Origin: Macrococcus hajekii
GTDB taxonomy: Bacteria; Bacillota; Bacilli; Staphylococcales; Staphylococcaceae
Assembly (NCBI RefSeq): GCF_004359505.1
Contig: NZ_SCWE01000001.1
Span: 620,001-684,000, forward strand
DNA: 64,000 nucleotides
Direction of reading: 5' to 3'
Positions 10,981 to 20,087 of this stretch are shown piece after piece (position 1 is the stretch's first letter; every line of letters begins with the position of its first letter). The notes below the pieces were generated by a model. It was not told the DNA's origin. It saw only the letters and a program-made list of their open reading frames with translations, and ran no database searches. The translations under genes were made by a program, and so were the position numbers.

Positions 10981-11004
10981 TAAAAAAAGGCGCCTCAGCG
11001 CCTT
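10981..11004 (-). terminator. Strong intrinsic terminator after the 83-aa gene
   Basis: G+C-rich stem AAGGCGC/GCGCCTT with a 4-nt loop is followed by seven T on the minus strand. It ends transcription from the 11.0-12.5 kb genes before the rnjB promoter. Confidence 0.9.
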
Positions 11005-11009
11005 AATCG

Positions 11010-11261
11010 TTATACAAGCTGGATACGATAATGACCGCCTGCAACCGTAATATTCTCCAGTGAAAGCTCTTTTTCGTTCAGTCGTTCTGCCTCATCCTTG
11101 TAGATAATCAGATTTACTTTTTCACCTGTTGACTCCAGCTGATTAAAATATTGTCCTATACTGCCGGACGGCGTCGTCAATCTTACAGCACGCTCTTCCT
11201 GCGTATACTGACCTTCCGCTTCAATTACATGTGAATTCACTGAAATTTTATCAAAAACCAT
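11010..11261 (-). CDS. Conserved-looking small protein of unknown function
   Basis: 83 aa with the good codon use of neighbouring core genes. The sequence alternates charged and beta-prone segments (for example RAVRLTTPSGSIGQYF and ENITVAGGHYRIQLV), with no signal peptide, membrane helix or known motif that I recognise. It follows the M16 peptidase gene on the same strand by about 57 nt and ends at a strong terminator, so it is probably the last gene of that unit. I do not recognise the family. Confidence 0.7.
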   Translation of the reverse strand: MVFDKISVNSHVIEAEGQYTQEERAVRLTTPSGSIGQYFNQLESTGEKVNLIIYKDEAERLNEKELSLENITVAGGHYRIQLV

Positions 11262-11318
11262 TTAACCGCCTCCTGTTTTATATACTTGAATTTTATACCA
11301 GATGAAACGTTTTCACAA

Positions 11319-12464
11319 TTATTTAAATAAAATCTGTGCGGGTTCAGTCGCGAAAAACATTTGGACCTTAGCGATCTGTTCAAGGGTGACTGCATTGATA
11401 TGTGCTTCAAATGTCTCGAGTGAAATCAGGTGACCATAATACATAATACTTCGGCCATTTCTAGCCATAATATGTCCATCATAATCATTATCCATATAGG
11501 CAGAAGTGATTAAATAATTTTTAGTACGTGATAGCTGTTCTTCTGTCAGCGGTTGCTTCAGGAGATTAAATATCTCATTTTTTGCAGCTTCGATATGCTG
11601 AGCATCACAGGCCATATATATAGTAAATAAGCCTCCATTTTCAAATGCCTCGAGTGATGAATAAACATTGTAGCAGAGACCCAGCTCTTCTCTCAGCCGA
11701 CGAAAGAGCGGTGAAGACATGGATTCACCGAAATAAGAACTGAAAACGCTATAGGCATCATATAATGGATGATGATAACCTACGCCTTCAAATCCCAGTA
11801 AAAAATGAGCTTGCTCCAATGTGCGTTGTGCTGTTAATTGACAAGGACTAAATGAGAAATCTGTCAGCCTTGTCGTTGTTTCCCCCTCTTGTAACTGTAG
11901 ACCATCGATTGCATCTGGACGCTGACCTGCATATGAAATCACCATGTTATCACCGGTATAAAAAGTACGGTAAAAATTCAACAGTTTTTCTCTTGATATG
12001 TGCTGTAATGATTCACGTGTACCTAAAATCGGGACCCGATAGTGATCTGAAAGAGTCTTCTCCTGCAGCAAGTCGTATATATAGTCTTCCGGATCATCTT
12101 CAGTCATCTTAATTTCTTCAAGTATGACTTGTTTCTCACGTTCAATCTCATCTGCAGGAAATGTTGCGCGCGTCATCATCTCTTCGATAAGTGCTAGCGC
12201 TCGTTCTTCAAATCGTTTTAAAGTCTTAACAGAATAGCAAGTATATTCTTTCGTTGTATACGCATTAACCTCACCGCCGATTGCATCAATTTCTTCACTG
12301 AATGATTTTGCATCAAACTGTTCCGTTCCTTTAAATAGCATGTGTTCAGTAAAATGAGCAATACCGTGTGGATATCCTGCTTCGTGTTTCGTACCTACCT
12401 TCACATAAATAGCAATATGTACTGTCTCATGCGAGGTTAATAGCGTTGTGATGTTCTTTTTCAA
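11319..12464 (-). CDS. M16-family zinc peptidase, MlpA/YmxG-like
   Basis: 381-aa insulinase-family peptidase with intact H37-F-T-E40-H41 and a downstream EREKQVILEEI helix carrying the distal zinc-ligand glutamate. In Bacillus a homologue (ymxG/mlpA) lies downstream of pnpA just as here. Staphylococcus aureus, as I recall, has no such gene between pnpA and rnjB. The N-terminus is shorter than typical YmxG proteins. It is the third M16-type protein in this window; the substrate is unknown. Confidence 0.87.
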   Translation of the reverse strand: MKKNITTLLTSHETVHIAIYVKVGTKHEAGYPHGIAHFTEHMLFKGTEQFDAKSFSEEIDAIGGEVNAYTTKEYTCYSVKTLKRFEERALALIEEMMTRATFPADEIEREKQVILEEIKMTEDDPEDYIYDLLQEKTLSDHYRVPILGTRESLQHISREKLLNFYRTFYTGDNMVISYAGQRPDAIDGLQLQEGETTTRLTDFSFSPCQLTAQRTLEQAHFLLGFEGVGYHHPLYDAYSVFSSYFGESMSSPLFRRLREELGLCYNVYSSLEAFENGGLFTIYMACDAQHIEAAKNEIFNLLKQPLTEEQLSRTKNYLITSAYMDNDYDGHIMARNGRSIMYYGHLISLETFEAHINAVTLEQIAKVQMFFATEPAQILFK

Positions 12465-12482
12465 TCAATCCCTCTTTCCTAT

Positions 12483-12507
12483 AAAAAAAGGGCTGCAAAA
12501 GCAGCCG
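12483..12507 (-). terminator. Intrinsic terminator of pnpA
   Basis: GGCTGC/GCAGCC stem with an AAAA (plus strand) loop, followed by a T-run on the minus strand, directly after the pnpA stop. Confidence 0.88.
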
Positions 12508-12512
12508 CTTGT

Positions 12513-14672
12513 TTATTTTTCTGTGTTCATTTGATCTGTTTTTGGCGTTTCTGTTTTTGGTGCTTCAGTCTTCGGAGCCTCAGTTTTCGGTTTCTCAAGT
12601 AGTTCTTTTCTTGACGCGTTGACACGCCCTTGTCGGTCAATCTCCGTTACCTTGACATCGAACTGATCACCCATTTTAATGACATCCTCAACTTTGTTGA
12701 CACGTTCATGTGCCAGCTGAGAGATATGAACAAGTGCATCTTTGCCCGGGAAGATTTCTACGAATGCACCGAACTTCTCGATACGTTTTACCGTCGCATG
12801 ATATGTTTCACCGACGACTGCTTCACGAACGATATTTTCGATGATTTTAATCGCTTCTTTAATCATGGCTGCATCACTTGAACCGATAAAGACTGTACCA
12901 TCCTGCTCAATATCCACTTTAACCCCTGTTGCATCAATAATTTCATTGATTTTCTTACCGCCTGGTCCAATAACATCACGTATTTTATCAGGTTTGATAT
13001 GAATAATTTCAATTTTTGGTGCGTATGCGCTAAGTTCTTTTCTTGGTTCCGCAATCGTGCTCAGCATATGATCTAAGATATGAAGACGACCTAGGCGAGC
13101 TTGCTCCAGTGCTTCGCGTAAAATATCTTCAGATAGACCATCAATCTTGATATCCATCTGAATCGCTGTAATACCTTCAGCGGTACCTGCCACTTTAAAG
13201 TCCATATCGCCGAGTGCATCTTCCATTCCCTGAATATCAGAGAGAATCGTGTAATCTGCATCCTTTTTAACAAGTCCCATAGCAATACCTGCGACAGGTG
13301 CTTTGATCGGAACCCCTGCATCCATCAATGCTAATGTAGAACCGCAGATTGACGCTTGAGATGAAGAACCATTTGACTCAAGTACTTCAGAAACGACACG
13401 AATCGTATAAGGGAATTCCACTTCATTCGGAATCACCTGGAGAAGCGCACGTTCACCGAGTGCACCGTGTCCGATTTCACGACGTCCTGGTGCACGAATC
13501 GGACCTGTCTCACCGACTGAGAAATTCGGGAAGTTATAATGATGCATATAACGTTTTTGCTCCTCGATACCGAGTCCATCAATAATCTGATGTTCACCGA
13601 GCGCACCAAGTGTCGCTATAGATAAAGCCTGCGTCTGACCACGTGTAAAAAGACCAGAACCATGAGCACGAGGCAGTAAACCTACTTCACTGTCAAGAGG
13701 ACGAATTTCTTCAGGATGACGTCCATCCGGGCGCACTTTTTCTTCAGTGATCAATCGGCGTACTTCTTCTTTAATGAGACCATCAAATGTCTTGTTGACC
13801 ACTGTCATCGTCTCTTCAGATTGACCTTCGTATTTTTCAATGATCTGTAATTTTACCGCTGTAATATTCTGTTCGCGTTCCAGTTTATCCTGTGTCTGTA
13901 TCGCTTGAGATAAGCCTAATTCTGCTGCGTAAGCCTGCACTTCATTTTCTACGATAAGATTAGGTTCAACAGGCACGAACTCTTTTTTAGCTGGCTGGAC
14001 AGCATCAATAATTGTCTGCTGGAAATCCACGAGTTCCTTGATAGCAGCATGACCGAACATAATGGCTTCGAGCATTTTTTCTTCAGTCACTTCTTTAGCG
14101 CCCGCTTCCACCATATTAACTGCATCTTTAGTTCCTGCAACTTGCAGATCTAACAGTGAGGTTACACGTTGTTCTACAGTCGGATTGACGATCAGTTCAT
14201 CATCGATCAGACCGATGTTAACCCCGGCAATTGGCCCTCCAAATGGAATATCTGACACTGATAAAGCGACAGATGAACCCAGCATAGCAGCCATTTCCGG
14301 CGTATTATCCGGATCCACACTCATCACTATCGAGATGACTTGTATATCATTGCGGTAACCTTTAGGAAATAGTGGACGAATCGGACGGTCAATGAGACGA
14401 GAAGTCAATGTCGCATCTTCGCCAGGACGCCCTTCACGTTTATTGAAACCACCTGGTATTTTACCGGCAGCATATAATTTCTCTTCATAATTGACCATTA
14501 ACGGGAAGAAATCAACATCCCTTGGTTCTTTTGAAGCAGTAGCCGTTGACAGCACAACTGTATCGCCGTATCTGACAAGAGCAGAGCCATTTGCCTGCTT
14601 AGCAAGCTGACCTACTTCCACTGTTAACGGGCGTCCTGCCCATTCAGTTGTAAATACTTTTTTCTGAGACAT
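12513..14672 (-). CDS. pnpA: Polyribonucleotide nucleotidyltransferase (PNPase)
   Basis: 719-aa phosphorolytic 3'-5' exoribonuclease of the degradosome. Two RNase PH-like domains are separated by a helical linker (for example [22 protein letters not shown] in the first and the [19 protein letters not shown] core in the second). They are followed by a KH domain ([15 protein letters not shown]) and an S1 domain ([20 protein letters not shown]). The C-terminus has a repeated PKTEA tail, probably disordered. The start is ATG at 14672 with GAGAGGAG upstream. It lies between rpsO and the M16 peptidase, each separated by a terminator. Confidence 0.97.
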   Translation of the reverse strand: MSQKKVFTTEWAGRPLTVEVGQLAKQANGSALVRYGDTVVLSTATASKEPRDVDFFPLMVNYEEKLYAAGKIPGGFNKREGRPGEDATLTSRLIDRPIRPLFPKGYRNDIQVISIVMSVDPDNTPEMAAMLGSSVALSVSDIPFGGPIAGVNIGLIDDELIVNPTVEQRVTSLLDLQVAGTKDAVNMVEAGAKEVTEEKMLEAIMFGHAAIKELVDFQQTIIDAVQPAKKEFVPVEPNLIVENEVQAYAAELGLSQAIQTQDKLEREQNITAVKLQIIEKYEGQSEETMTVVNKTFDGLIKEEVRRLITEEKVRPDGRHPEEIRPLDSEVGLLPRAHGSGLFTRGQTQALSIATLGALGEHQIIDGLGIEEQKRYMHHYNFPNFSVGETGPIRAPGRREIGHGALGERALLQVIPNEVEFPYTIRVVSEVLESNGSSSQASICGSTLALMDAGVPIKAPVAGIAMGLVKKDADYTILSDIQGMEDALGDMDFKVAGTAEGITAIQMDIKIDGLSEDILREALEQARLGRLHILDHMLSTIAEPRKELSAYAPKIEIIHIKPDKIRDVIGPGGKKINEIIDATGVKVDIEQDGTVFIGSSDAAMIKEAIKIIENIVREAVVGETYHATVKRIEKFGAFVEIFPGKDALVHISQLAHERVNKVEDVIKMGDQFDVKVTEIDRQGRVNASRKELLEKPKTEAPKTEAPKTETPKTDQMNTEK

Positions 14673-14731
14673 TAAAATGCTCCTCTCAAGTTTATATCTT
14701 TCATCATATCATTTATTAAATAGTTAGTCAT

Positions 14732-14767
14732 AAAAAAATCGAAAGAAACGTGAGTTCCTTTCGATTT
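14732..14767 (-). terminator. Intrinsic terminator of rpsO
   Basis: The stem AAATCGAAAG/CTTTCGATTT (14736-14745 and 14758-14767) is followed by a T-run on the minus strand just after rpsO. Confidence 0.88.
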
Positions 14768-14773
14768 GAAAAA

Positions 14774-15043
14774 TTATCGACGTAAACCTAATGATTTAAT
14801 TAATTCACGGTAACGTTGAACATCATTTTCACGTAAGTAAGTCAGTAAGTTTTTACGGCGACCTACCATTTTAAGTAATCCACGACGTGAGTGGTGGTCT
14901 TTTTTGTGAGTACGTAAATGTTCGTTTAACGCATTGATTTCAGCTGTTAAAACTGCGATTTGTACTTCTGGTGACCCTGTGTCCGTATCGTGTACACGGT
15001 ACTCAGCGATGATTTCGTTTTTGCGTTCTTGTGTAATTGCCAT
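14774..15043 (-). CDS. rpsO: 30S ribosomal protein S15
   Basis: 89 aa, the usual length. It has the classic S15 core [16 protein letters not shown], the [18 protein letters not shown] rRNA-binding segment and a [21 protein letters not shown]-type end. S15 binds 16S rRNA early in 30S assembly. It has its own promoter overlapping the end of ribF and a roughly 80-nt leader. Confidence 0.98.
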   Translation of the reverse strand: MAITQERKNEIIAEYRVHDTDTGSPEVQIAVLTAEINALNEHLRTHKKDHHSRRGLLKMVGRRKNLLTYLRENDVQRYRELIKSLGLRR

Positions 15044-15120
15044 AATTAAATGACCTCCTATTATTTTTTCACCATGACCCGAGCACGTCGTCGGAGTGTC
15101 GACAAGCCAAGGAAAGGTAC
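15044..15120 (-). promoter_or_regulatory. rpsO 5' leader, possible S15 autoregulatory RNA
   Basis: The leader between the promoter and the rpsO start is unusually G+C-rich for an intergenic stretch here and can fold locally (for example a GTCG/CGAC stem). S15 represses its own translation through leader structures in several bacteria. That function is inferred; no known consensus was verified. Confidence 0.3.
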
Positions 15121-15126
15121 CGAATT

Positions 15127-15156
15127 ATTATATCATAGCAGACTACTTTATGTCAC
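15127..15156 (-). promoter_or_regulatory. Promoter of rpsO
   Basis: The minus strand reads GTGACA (15151-15156), an 18-bp spacer and TATAAT (15127-15132). The -35 box overlaps the last codons of ribF. Confidence 0.65.
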
Positions 15157-16087
15157 GAAGAATCTGTACAGCCTGTTCTTTATCTTGATTAATCTGCGCA
15201 ATCAGTGCATCAATACCACTGAATTTCTGTTCAGGACGCAGGAATTCGTGCCAGTAAACTTCCACTCGTTCGCCGTAGATGGAATCACTGAAATCAAAAA
15301 TATGAACTTCGATAGAGACAGCTGATTTCGATGGATCATGGAACGTCGGTTTATAGCCGATATTACAGACCCCTTTATAGACTTCTTCGGTACTGTTCTG
15401 CTTCAGTGTCACTGCGTAAACACCGAGTTTTGGCAGAACATAGTCTTCATCAGGCATAACATTAGCTGTCGGAAAACCAATCGTCCGGCCCCGTTTCTCG
15501 CCTTGTACTACAATACCCGCTATTTTATAAGGACGTCCCAGCTGCTCGTTAGCACGTTTAATATGTCCTGCCTTAAGCTGTTCGCGTATATCTGTTGTCG
15601 ATACCTTTTCCTCATTGATCGCCTTCTTTGATACTGTCGTTACATTGAAACCTTGACAATCTTCAGCCAGTTTCAGCATATTGCCTTTACCAAATTTGCC
15701 GTAAGTGAAATCAAAACCGGCAATAACTTCTTTCACATGGTTATTAGTTAAATAATCACGGATAAAGTCCTTTTCAGACATGGCAGCAAATCTTGAAGTG
15801 AACGGCACGATAAATAAATAATCGACACCGAGCGCAGAAAAGATTCTTTTCTTCTCATTGAGCGGCGTAAGATAATCTGTCCGCTTCTTTTCCGGATTTA
15901 AAACCACTGATGGATGCGGATCGAATGTCATCACTGCTTTTTTAAGATTTTTATTTTCTGCTATCTCAAGCATCTGGTTGATAACAGCCAGATGTCCTTG
16001 ATGCACACCATCGAAAAATCCGATAGCTAATGCGATATCAGGGTGGTGATACATTTCTTCTACTCGATTGATTACTAAAGTTTCCAT
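15143..16087 (-). CDS. ribF: Bifunctional riboflavin kinase/FAD synthetase
   Basis: 314 aa. The N-terminal nucleotidyltransferase domain carries GFFDGVHQGHLAVI and the DFTYGKFGKG stretch. The C-terminal flavokinase domain carries GRTIGFPTANV, with a TTDIREQLKAGHIKRANEQLGRP-type linker between them. The enzyme makes FMN and then FAD from riboflavin. It sits between truB and rpsO as in Staphylococcus and Bacillus. Confidence 0.96.
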   Translation of the reverse strand: METLVINRVEEMYHHPDIALAIGFFDGVHQGHLAVINQMLEIAENKNLKKAVMTFDPHPSVVLNPEKKRTDYLTPLNEKKRIFSALGVDYLFIVPFTSRFAAMSEKDFIRDYLTNNHVKEVIAGFDFTYGKFGKGNMLKLAEDCQGFNVTTVSKKAINEEKVSTTDIREQLKAGHIKRANEQLGRPYKIAGIVVQGEKRGRTIGFPTANVMPDEDYVLPKLGVYAVTLKQNSTEEVYKGVCNIGYKPTFHDPSKSAVSIEVHIFDFSDSIYGERVEVYWHEFLRPEQKFSGIDALIAQINQDKEQAVQILRDIK

Positions 16088-16123
16088 AAAGTCAGCTCTT
16101 TCTATTGATTTGATTTTATTCTA

Positions 16124-17020
16124 TCAGTTAAAGACCTTCCTTGCCTTAATGATGCCTTCTTTATCGGGATGCGGCATATAGATAGCGAGCGCAGTGCCTT
16201 TGTAGGTGAGTACAGTTTCATCTGCTAGTGGCGGAGTAAACTGCGAAAGCTTCTGTCCGTTCAAAATACGTGCCTTCAGTTCTTCTGTCACTTCAAGCTG
16301 TGGTAAGTCTTTCAGACCACGTTCCAAAGGAAGAAGATAAGCTTCTATCTTCTCTAATGGCATCGACTGCAGCTCTTCAAGCGTCAGACATTCATCTAAT
16401 GTAAAGCCGCCACTTGCTGTACGCGTCAATTTTGACATATGGCCCACTGTTCCTAATCTTTCAGCAATCTGTGTGGATAATGTTCTTATATACGTCCCTT
16501 TACCACATCCGACTTCAATCATAAAAGAAACGACATCATCTTGATACTTCAACTCTGTCAGTCGTTTAATATAATGAATCCTCACCGTGCGGGAGGGTCG
16601 TTCAATGACTTTGTTCTCTCTCGCATATTCATACAGTTTGCGGCCATTCACTTTAACAGCCGAAAACATAGGCGGAATCTGCTCAAGGTCACCAACTAAA
16701 GATTGTAAAGCTGTATCAATCTCCTCAGATGAAAACTGATCGCTATGGATAACTTCTTCTGCGACAGTATCGCCGGTCTGATCTTCTGTCGTCGTCTGTC
16801 GGCCCAGTGTCACTTCTGCGATATAATGCTTACCGCTATCCATCATATAGTCACTGACACGTGTCGCACGACCGATACAGATGGGCAGCACACCATCCAC
16901 TTCCGGATCAAGCGTGCCTGTATGCCCAACTTTTTTTGTTTTTAATATTTTGCGCAGCTTAAATACGACATCATGACTCGTCAAACCTCGCGCTTTATTA
17001 ATCGCTATAATTCCGTCCAT
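16124..17020 (-). CDS. truB: tRNA pseudouridine-55 synthase
   Basis: TruB makes pseudouridine 55 in the T-loop of tRNAs. The catalytic motif GHTGTLDP is intact, with KPxG-like INKARGLTSHD before it and GCGKGTYIRTL later. I choose the ATG at 17020 (298 aa): it follows GAAGGG with a T-rich spacer, and the longer reading from 17047 adds residues that are not homologous. The Shine-Dalgarno lies in the 3' arm of a hairpin (see 17021-17070). Confidence 0.94.
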   Translation of the reverse strand: MDGIIAINKARGLTSHDVVFKLRKILKTKKVGHTGTLDPEVDGVLPICIGRATRVSDYMMDSGKHYIAEVTLGRQTTTEDQTGDTVAEEVIHSDQFSSEEIDTALQSLVGDLEQIPPMFSAVKVNGRKLYEYARENKVIERPSRTVRIHYIKRLTELKYQDDVVSFMIEVGCGKGTYIRTLSTQIAERLGTVGHMSKLTRTASGGFTLDECLTLEELQSMPLEKIEAYLLPLERGLKDLPQLEVTEELKARILNGQKLSQFTPPLADETVLTYKGTALAIYMPHPDKEGIIKARKVFN

Positions 17021-17070
17021 AAAAAAACACCCTTCCCGTAAACTCATTAAAAAGTTTACATGAAAAAGTG
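17021..17070 (-). terminator. Hairpin plus T7 tract before truB (terminator or attenuator)
   Basis: On the minus strand a stem built on GTAAACT/AGTTTAC, extended by ACAC/GTGT with wobble pairs between, is followed directly by seven T and the truB ATG. It would terminate transcription from rbfA and also covers the truB ribosome-binding site. Confidence 0.5.
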
Positions 17071-17082
17071 TCTTCCGTCTAA

Positions 17083-17427
17083 TTAGTGACCTTTATTTAA
17101 GTCAGCTATCATTTTCTCGATTTTATTACCGTAGTCAATCGACTCATCATACTGGAACTTAAGCTCCGGTACAATACGAAGATCCATACGCTGTGCGATT
17201 TCAGAACGCATAAATCCTTTCGATTTTTCAAGTGCTTCAAGAGACTTCTTACGTTCTCTCTCCTCACCTAAAACAGTCACATAGACTGTCGCCTGAGATA
17301 AATCTCCTGTGACTTCCACTTCAGTCACTGTCACAAAACCGATATTCGGATTTTTCATTTTCTGGTTGATGACTTCACTTAATTCTTTCTTAAGCTGTTC
17401 ACCGACACGTTCACTTCTCATACTCAT
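17083..17427 (-). CDS. rbfA: Ribosome-binding factor A
   Basis: RbfA helps mature the 30S subunit (16S 5' end). About 114 aa with the KH-like fold segments [37 protein letters not shown] and the end region [20 protein letters not shown] take ATG 17427 as the start, because GTG 17436 lies inside the GAGGTG ribosome-binding site. Normally infB would be just upstream; here the two islands separate them by 16.7 kb. Confidence 0.95.
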   Translation of the reverse strand: MSMRSERVGEQLKKELSEVINQKMKNPNIGFVTVTEVEVTGDLSQATVYVTVLGEERERKKSLEALEKSKGFMRSEIAQRMDLRIVPELKFQYDESIDYGNKIEKMIADLNKGH

Positions 17428-17525
17428 GTTAATCACCTCGCTGTTAGTATACCCTATTTCAGTGAATTTAATTATAGTGTGCTGTGTTCAGCATGTCAAA
17501 TATCGTGGAGGAACGTCCCATGTGA

Positions 17526-17657
17526 CTACCATATGTGACTAGGTTCGTGGTTGCGCTGGTAAAGCTGAGCTGTTAAATCTTTATGCACATATTCTTTATC
17601 ACTGACGAGCTGTCCATTCACCAATCTGTAGTGCCCAGTAAAGTTCTTAATATCCAG
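17526..17657 (-). other. Possible small ORF without a standard start (43 codons)
   Basis: An open frame between the original infB terminator and rbfA encodes a protein-like peptide containing TGHYRLVNGQLVSDKEY, ending at TAG 17526. A strong AGAGGGG lies about 8 nt before it, but no ATG, GTG or TTG is in frame; CTG 17657 or ATC 17666 would be needed. It may be a decayed gene. In Bacillus a DUF503 gene (ylxP) lies here, but I see no clear similarity. Confidence 0.3.
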
Positions 17658-17694
17658 ATGATAGATTTCCCCTCTTCAATAAGTAAAATCATAT

Positions 17695-17731
17695 CAAATA
17701 AAAATGCTGGTCATATCATGACCAGCATTTT
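17695..17731 (-). terminator. Original infB operon terminator, now 16.7 kb from infB
   Basis: Perfect 13-bp stem AAAATGCTGGTCA/TGACCAGCATTTT, six nt beyond the stop codon of the left infB 3'-end copy. This is where the infB transcript would have ended before island insertion. Confidence 0.85.
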
Positions 17732-17736
17732 CCAAA

Positions 17737-17837
17737 TTATACGCGTTTAATTTCTTCCATTACGAATGCTTCGAAGATATCGCCTTCTTTAATATCATTG
17801 AATTTCTCAATGGTGATACCACATTCATAACCTTGTG
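17737..17837. repeat. Left attachment-site copy (101 bp of infB 3' end)
   Basis: Identical over 101 bp to the functional infB 3' end at 34409-34509, starting exactly at the infB stop codon. It encodes the C-terminal IF-2 peptide ([12 protein letters not shown] to EEIKRV) without the rest of the gene. Because the natural infB terminator lies beside it, this copy is the original chromosomal end. Confidence 0.93.
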
Positions 17838-17976
17838 AAAAAGTGATAATATCAAGCATTCTTACTGTTTACTTACTAAAATTATACCTTACAGTAATTA
17901 ATACTGTCAAAAATGATAGCATATCATTAAATGATAATGTAAACTATTCCGCCATTATTTATAAAGAAAAATAGAT

Positions 17977-18011
17977 AAAAAAAGTAAGATAGCACACTCT
18001 TATCTATACTT
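17977..18011 (-). terminator. Terminator of the 451-aa gene
   Basis: On the minus strand AAGTATAGATA pairs with TATCTTACTT (one bulged base), followed by seven T, about 30 bp after the gene's stop codon. The stretch 17838-17976 also has a small palindrome ACAGTAATTAATACTGT and A+T-rich repeats, possibly integrase arm sites. Confidence 0.75.
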
Positions 18012-18041
18012 ATATAAATTCGTAAAATAGATGTTTTAGTC

Positions 18042-19397
18042 TCAGCTAATTGAAATTCTATGACGTTCTTTAATTAACTTCGTAGCCAATTTCTCTAATT
18101 CCTCTGTCATACTTGATAAATTCTTAATGTCTTTCAAATCACTTAAAAGAAAATCTTCAACATCACCAAAACCAAAACCTTTTTCTACTTTATTATCTAA
18201 TACTTTTTTTCTCTTAGAAATATCCCTAGAACTACTATCATTAAAATAATTAATATAAATTTCACTAAATACTTCCCATAATTCAGAGCTAGTCATTTCC
18301 TCATAAGAGTTTAAAACTTCATTTCCTTTAACGTAATTTAAAATATCATCATTATTTTGTATGAACTTAATAGAATAAACCTTATAAATTCTTTTAAATC
18401 TTCTGGAGTCTTCGTTATTCAAACCTTTTTTGGATAATTGCTCATTAATAATATTTCTAAAATCCACATCAAACACTTTATAAGATTTACCAAACTTTTG
18501 CTCGTATTCTTTTGTGCAAGTTTCATATATTTCTTTAAAGTACTCTTCTTCTTTTTGGTTTAAAGTATAGTTTACTGTATACTCATGTCCACTATCATTT
18601 AATTTGATTAAATCTCCTTGATATTTTGAGTCTATAAAAATGATGTTATCTCTTTCTAAAATTTTTAGAGCACTATTAAAATTATTAATTAGAAATGACT
18701 TAGATTTATTAATATAAGCTTGAAATAATGATTTCTTCCTACTTTCTTTAACTTCTACTTCGATTATCTTCTTAGAGGTATCTAATTCTGATTCATCTGA
18801 AATATCTAAATCATATTCAGTATGTAAGTATTTGTATGTTTTATTAAAATAGCCTTCTTCTGAAAGCTCATCTAAAAGTATGCTATTGCCATTTTCATTT
18901 ACTGCATTTGAATCAATAAATGAGTAATAGTCTCTATTAAATGAAGCGGGCATCAAGCCGAAAGTTTCTAACCACCTAGTTTTTGTTTGATATACATTAG
19001 GAATTTCTTTCTTGGATATATTATTTAATATTATGTACATAAATAAATAAGAAGCTTTTCCTAGATCTTTACGCTTATTAATACGTTCAATCGGTTGTCC
19101 ATCTTGATTATATAACTTTCCAAACCTAATTTGTTTTGCCCTTTTATCGTTTGGATTCGGTTCTTTCGTTACTGTATCGAAAAATTGTTCAGCTGTTTTA
19201 ATCAATTGATTTACATGAGCACCGCCTAATTTTTCATTAGGATTCATATTGTATTTTTCTGGGTCAAATATTCTATATAATTCTCTATATGAAATTGCAT
19301 TATTTTCAAGTGATATAATATCTACTTTACTTATCTGAACTTTTCTCGATTTGCCTTTTTTCCCACTATTCAATTTGATTTCATAAAAATTATCCAT
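18042..19397 (-). CDS. 451-aa island protein of unknown function
   Basis: I do not recognise this protein. It is lysine-, asparagine- and glutamate-rich, predicted soluble, and mostly helical, with a basic N-terminus (LNSGKKGKSRKVQISK) and a stretch ESRKKSLFQAYINKSKSFLI that could contact nucleic acid. No P-loop, nuclease or membrane motif is visible. It starts at an ATG 6 nt after TAGGAGAT. Directly upstream lies a wide inverted repeat (GCGTAAAG/CTTTACGC) that looks like an operator. It is the last gene of island 1. A plasmid-type replication or regulatory role is conceivable but unsupported. Confidence 0.75.
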   Translation of the reverse strand: MDNFYEIKLNSGKKGKSRKVQISKVDIISLENNAISYRELYRIFDPEKYNMNPNEKLGGAHVNQLIKTAEQFFDTVTKEPNPNDKRAKQIRFGKLYNQDGQPIERINKRKDLGKASYLFMYIILNNISKKEIPNVYQTKTRWLETFGLMPASFNRDYYSFIDSNAVNENGNSILLDELSEEGYFNKTYKYLHTEYDLDISDESELDTSKKIIEVEVKESRKKSLFQAYINKSKSFLINNFNSALKILERDNIIFIDSKYQGDLIKLNDSGHEYTVNYTLNQKEEEYFKEIYETCTKEYEQKFGKSYKVFDVDFRNIINEQLSKKGLNNEDSRRFKRIYKVYSIKFIQNNDDILNYVKGNEVLNSYEEMTSSELWEVFSEIYINYFNDSSSRDISKRKKVLDNKVEKGFGFGDVEDFLLSDLKDIKNLSSMTEELEKLATKLIKERHRISIS

Positions 19398-19424
19398 TCG
19401 ATATCTCCTAATTATTTAATTTTA

Positions 19425-19482
19425 GCGTAAAGACCTTTATATAATATTTTATTAAAATACCTTAATATAACATTCTTTACGC
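19425..19482. promoter_or_regulatory. Inverted repeat before the 451-aa gene (operator or recombination site)
   Basis: Arms GCGTAAAG (19425-19432) and CTTTACGC (19475-19482) are 42 bp apart and flank an A+T-only centre. It lies in the promoter region of the 451-aa gene and next to the serine recombinase, so it may bind a regulator or be a resolution site. Confidence 0.5.
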
Positions 19483-19493
19483 CATTCTTTATA

Positions 19494-20087
19494 TTATCTT
19501 ACTTTTTTTAATTCATAATAAAAAGTACTTCTTTTAACACCAGTCATTTTTAAAATATCACTTACAGAAAGTTTATTTTCTTCCCTCTTATTATATAATT
19601 CAATTGCTTTATTTATCTCTTTTATTGTTGAAGATCCTTTCCGTCCCATATGTTTACCTTGTTGTTTTGCTCTTTCTCTACCTTCAGTAGTACGCTCAAC
19701 TATTAAATCTCTTTCAAATTGAGCAAATGAACCTAAAATATTAAACATAAGAGTATTCATTGAATTATTATTACCAGCTTCAAAAGTTAAATTGTCTTTT
19801 ATAAATTTAATAGAAATATTGTTATTATTAAGTTCCTTCACAATTTTATTTAAGTCCATTATAGATCTTGCAAGTCTATCTATCTTAGTACATAAGATTA
19901 GGTCACCGCTTCTTGCATATTGAATCATGTTATTTAATTCGGTTCTTTGCGCAGTACTTGTACCTGTAACTTTTTCTTTATATATATTCTTATAGTCAAC
20001 ACCATTTTCCATTAATATTTGAATTTGCTTATCTAATGAGTCATTCTGATTGTTACTAGTGCTTACTCTCGCATAACCAATAATCAT
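19494..20087 (-). CDS. Serine recombinase (resolvase/invertase family)
   Basis: 197 aa. Catalytic serine is in GYARVSTSN (S9), followed by the expected CTKIDRLARS and NILGSFAQFERDLIVERTTEGR motifs and a C-terminal helix-turn-helix (LSVSDILKMTGVKRSTFYY). The size fits small resolvases and invertases of plasmids and transposons. Its start overlaps the end of the BRO-N ORF by 4 nt (ATGA). It may resolve island dimers or be a relic of a captured transposon or plasmid; the site it acts on is unknown. Confidence 0.9.
   Translation of the reverse strand: MIIGYARVSTSNNQNDSLDKQIQILMENGVDYKNIYKEKVTGTSTAQRTELNNMIQYARSGDLILCTKIDRLARSIMDLNKIVKELNNNNISIKFIKDNLTFEAGNNNSMNTLMFNILGSFAQFERDLIVERTTEGRERAKQQGKHMGRKGSSTIKEINKAIELYNKREENKLSVSDILKMTGVKRSTFYYELKKVR

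Noticed and set aside
17737-17837. Left infB 3' copy as a second, decayed infB gene
   Set aside because: Only 101 bp are present, identical to the functional end and beside the natural terminator, so it is an attachment site rather than a gene duplication.
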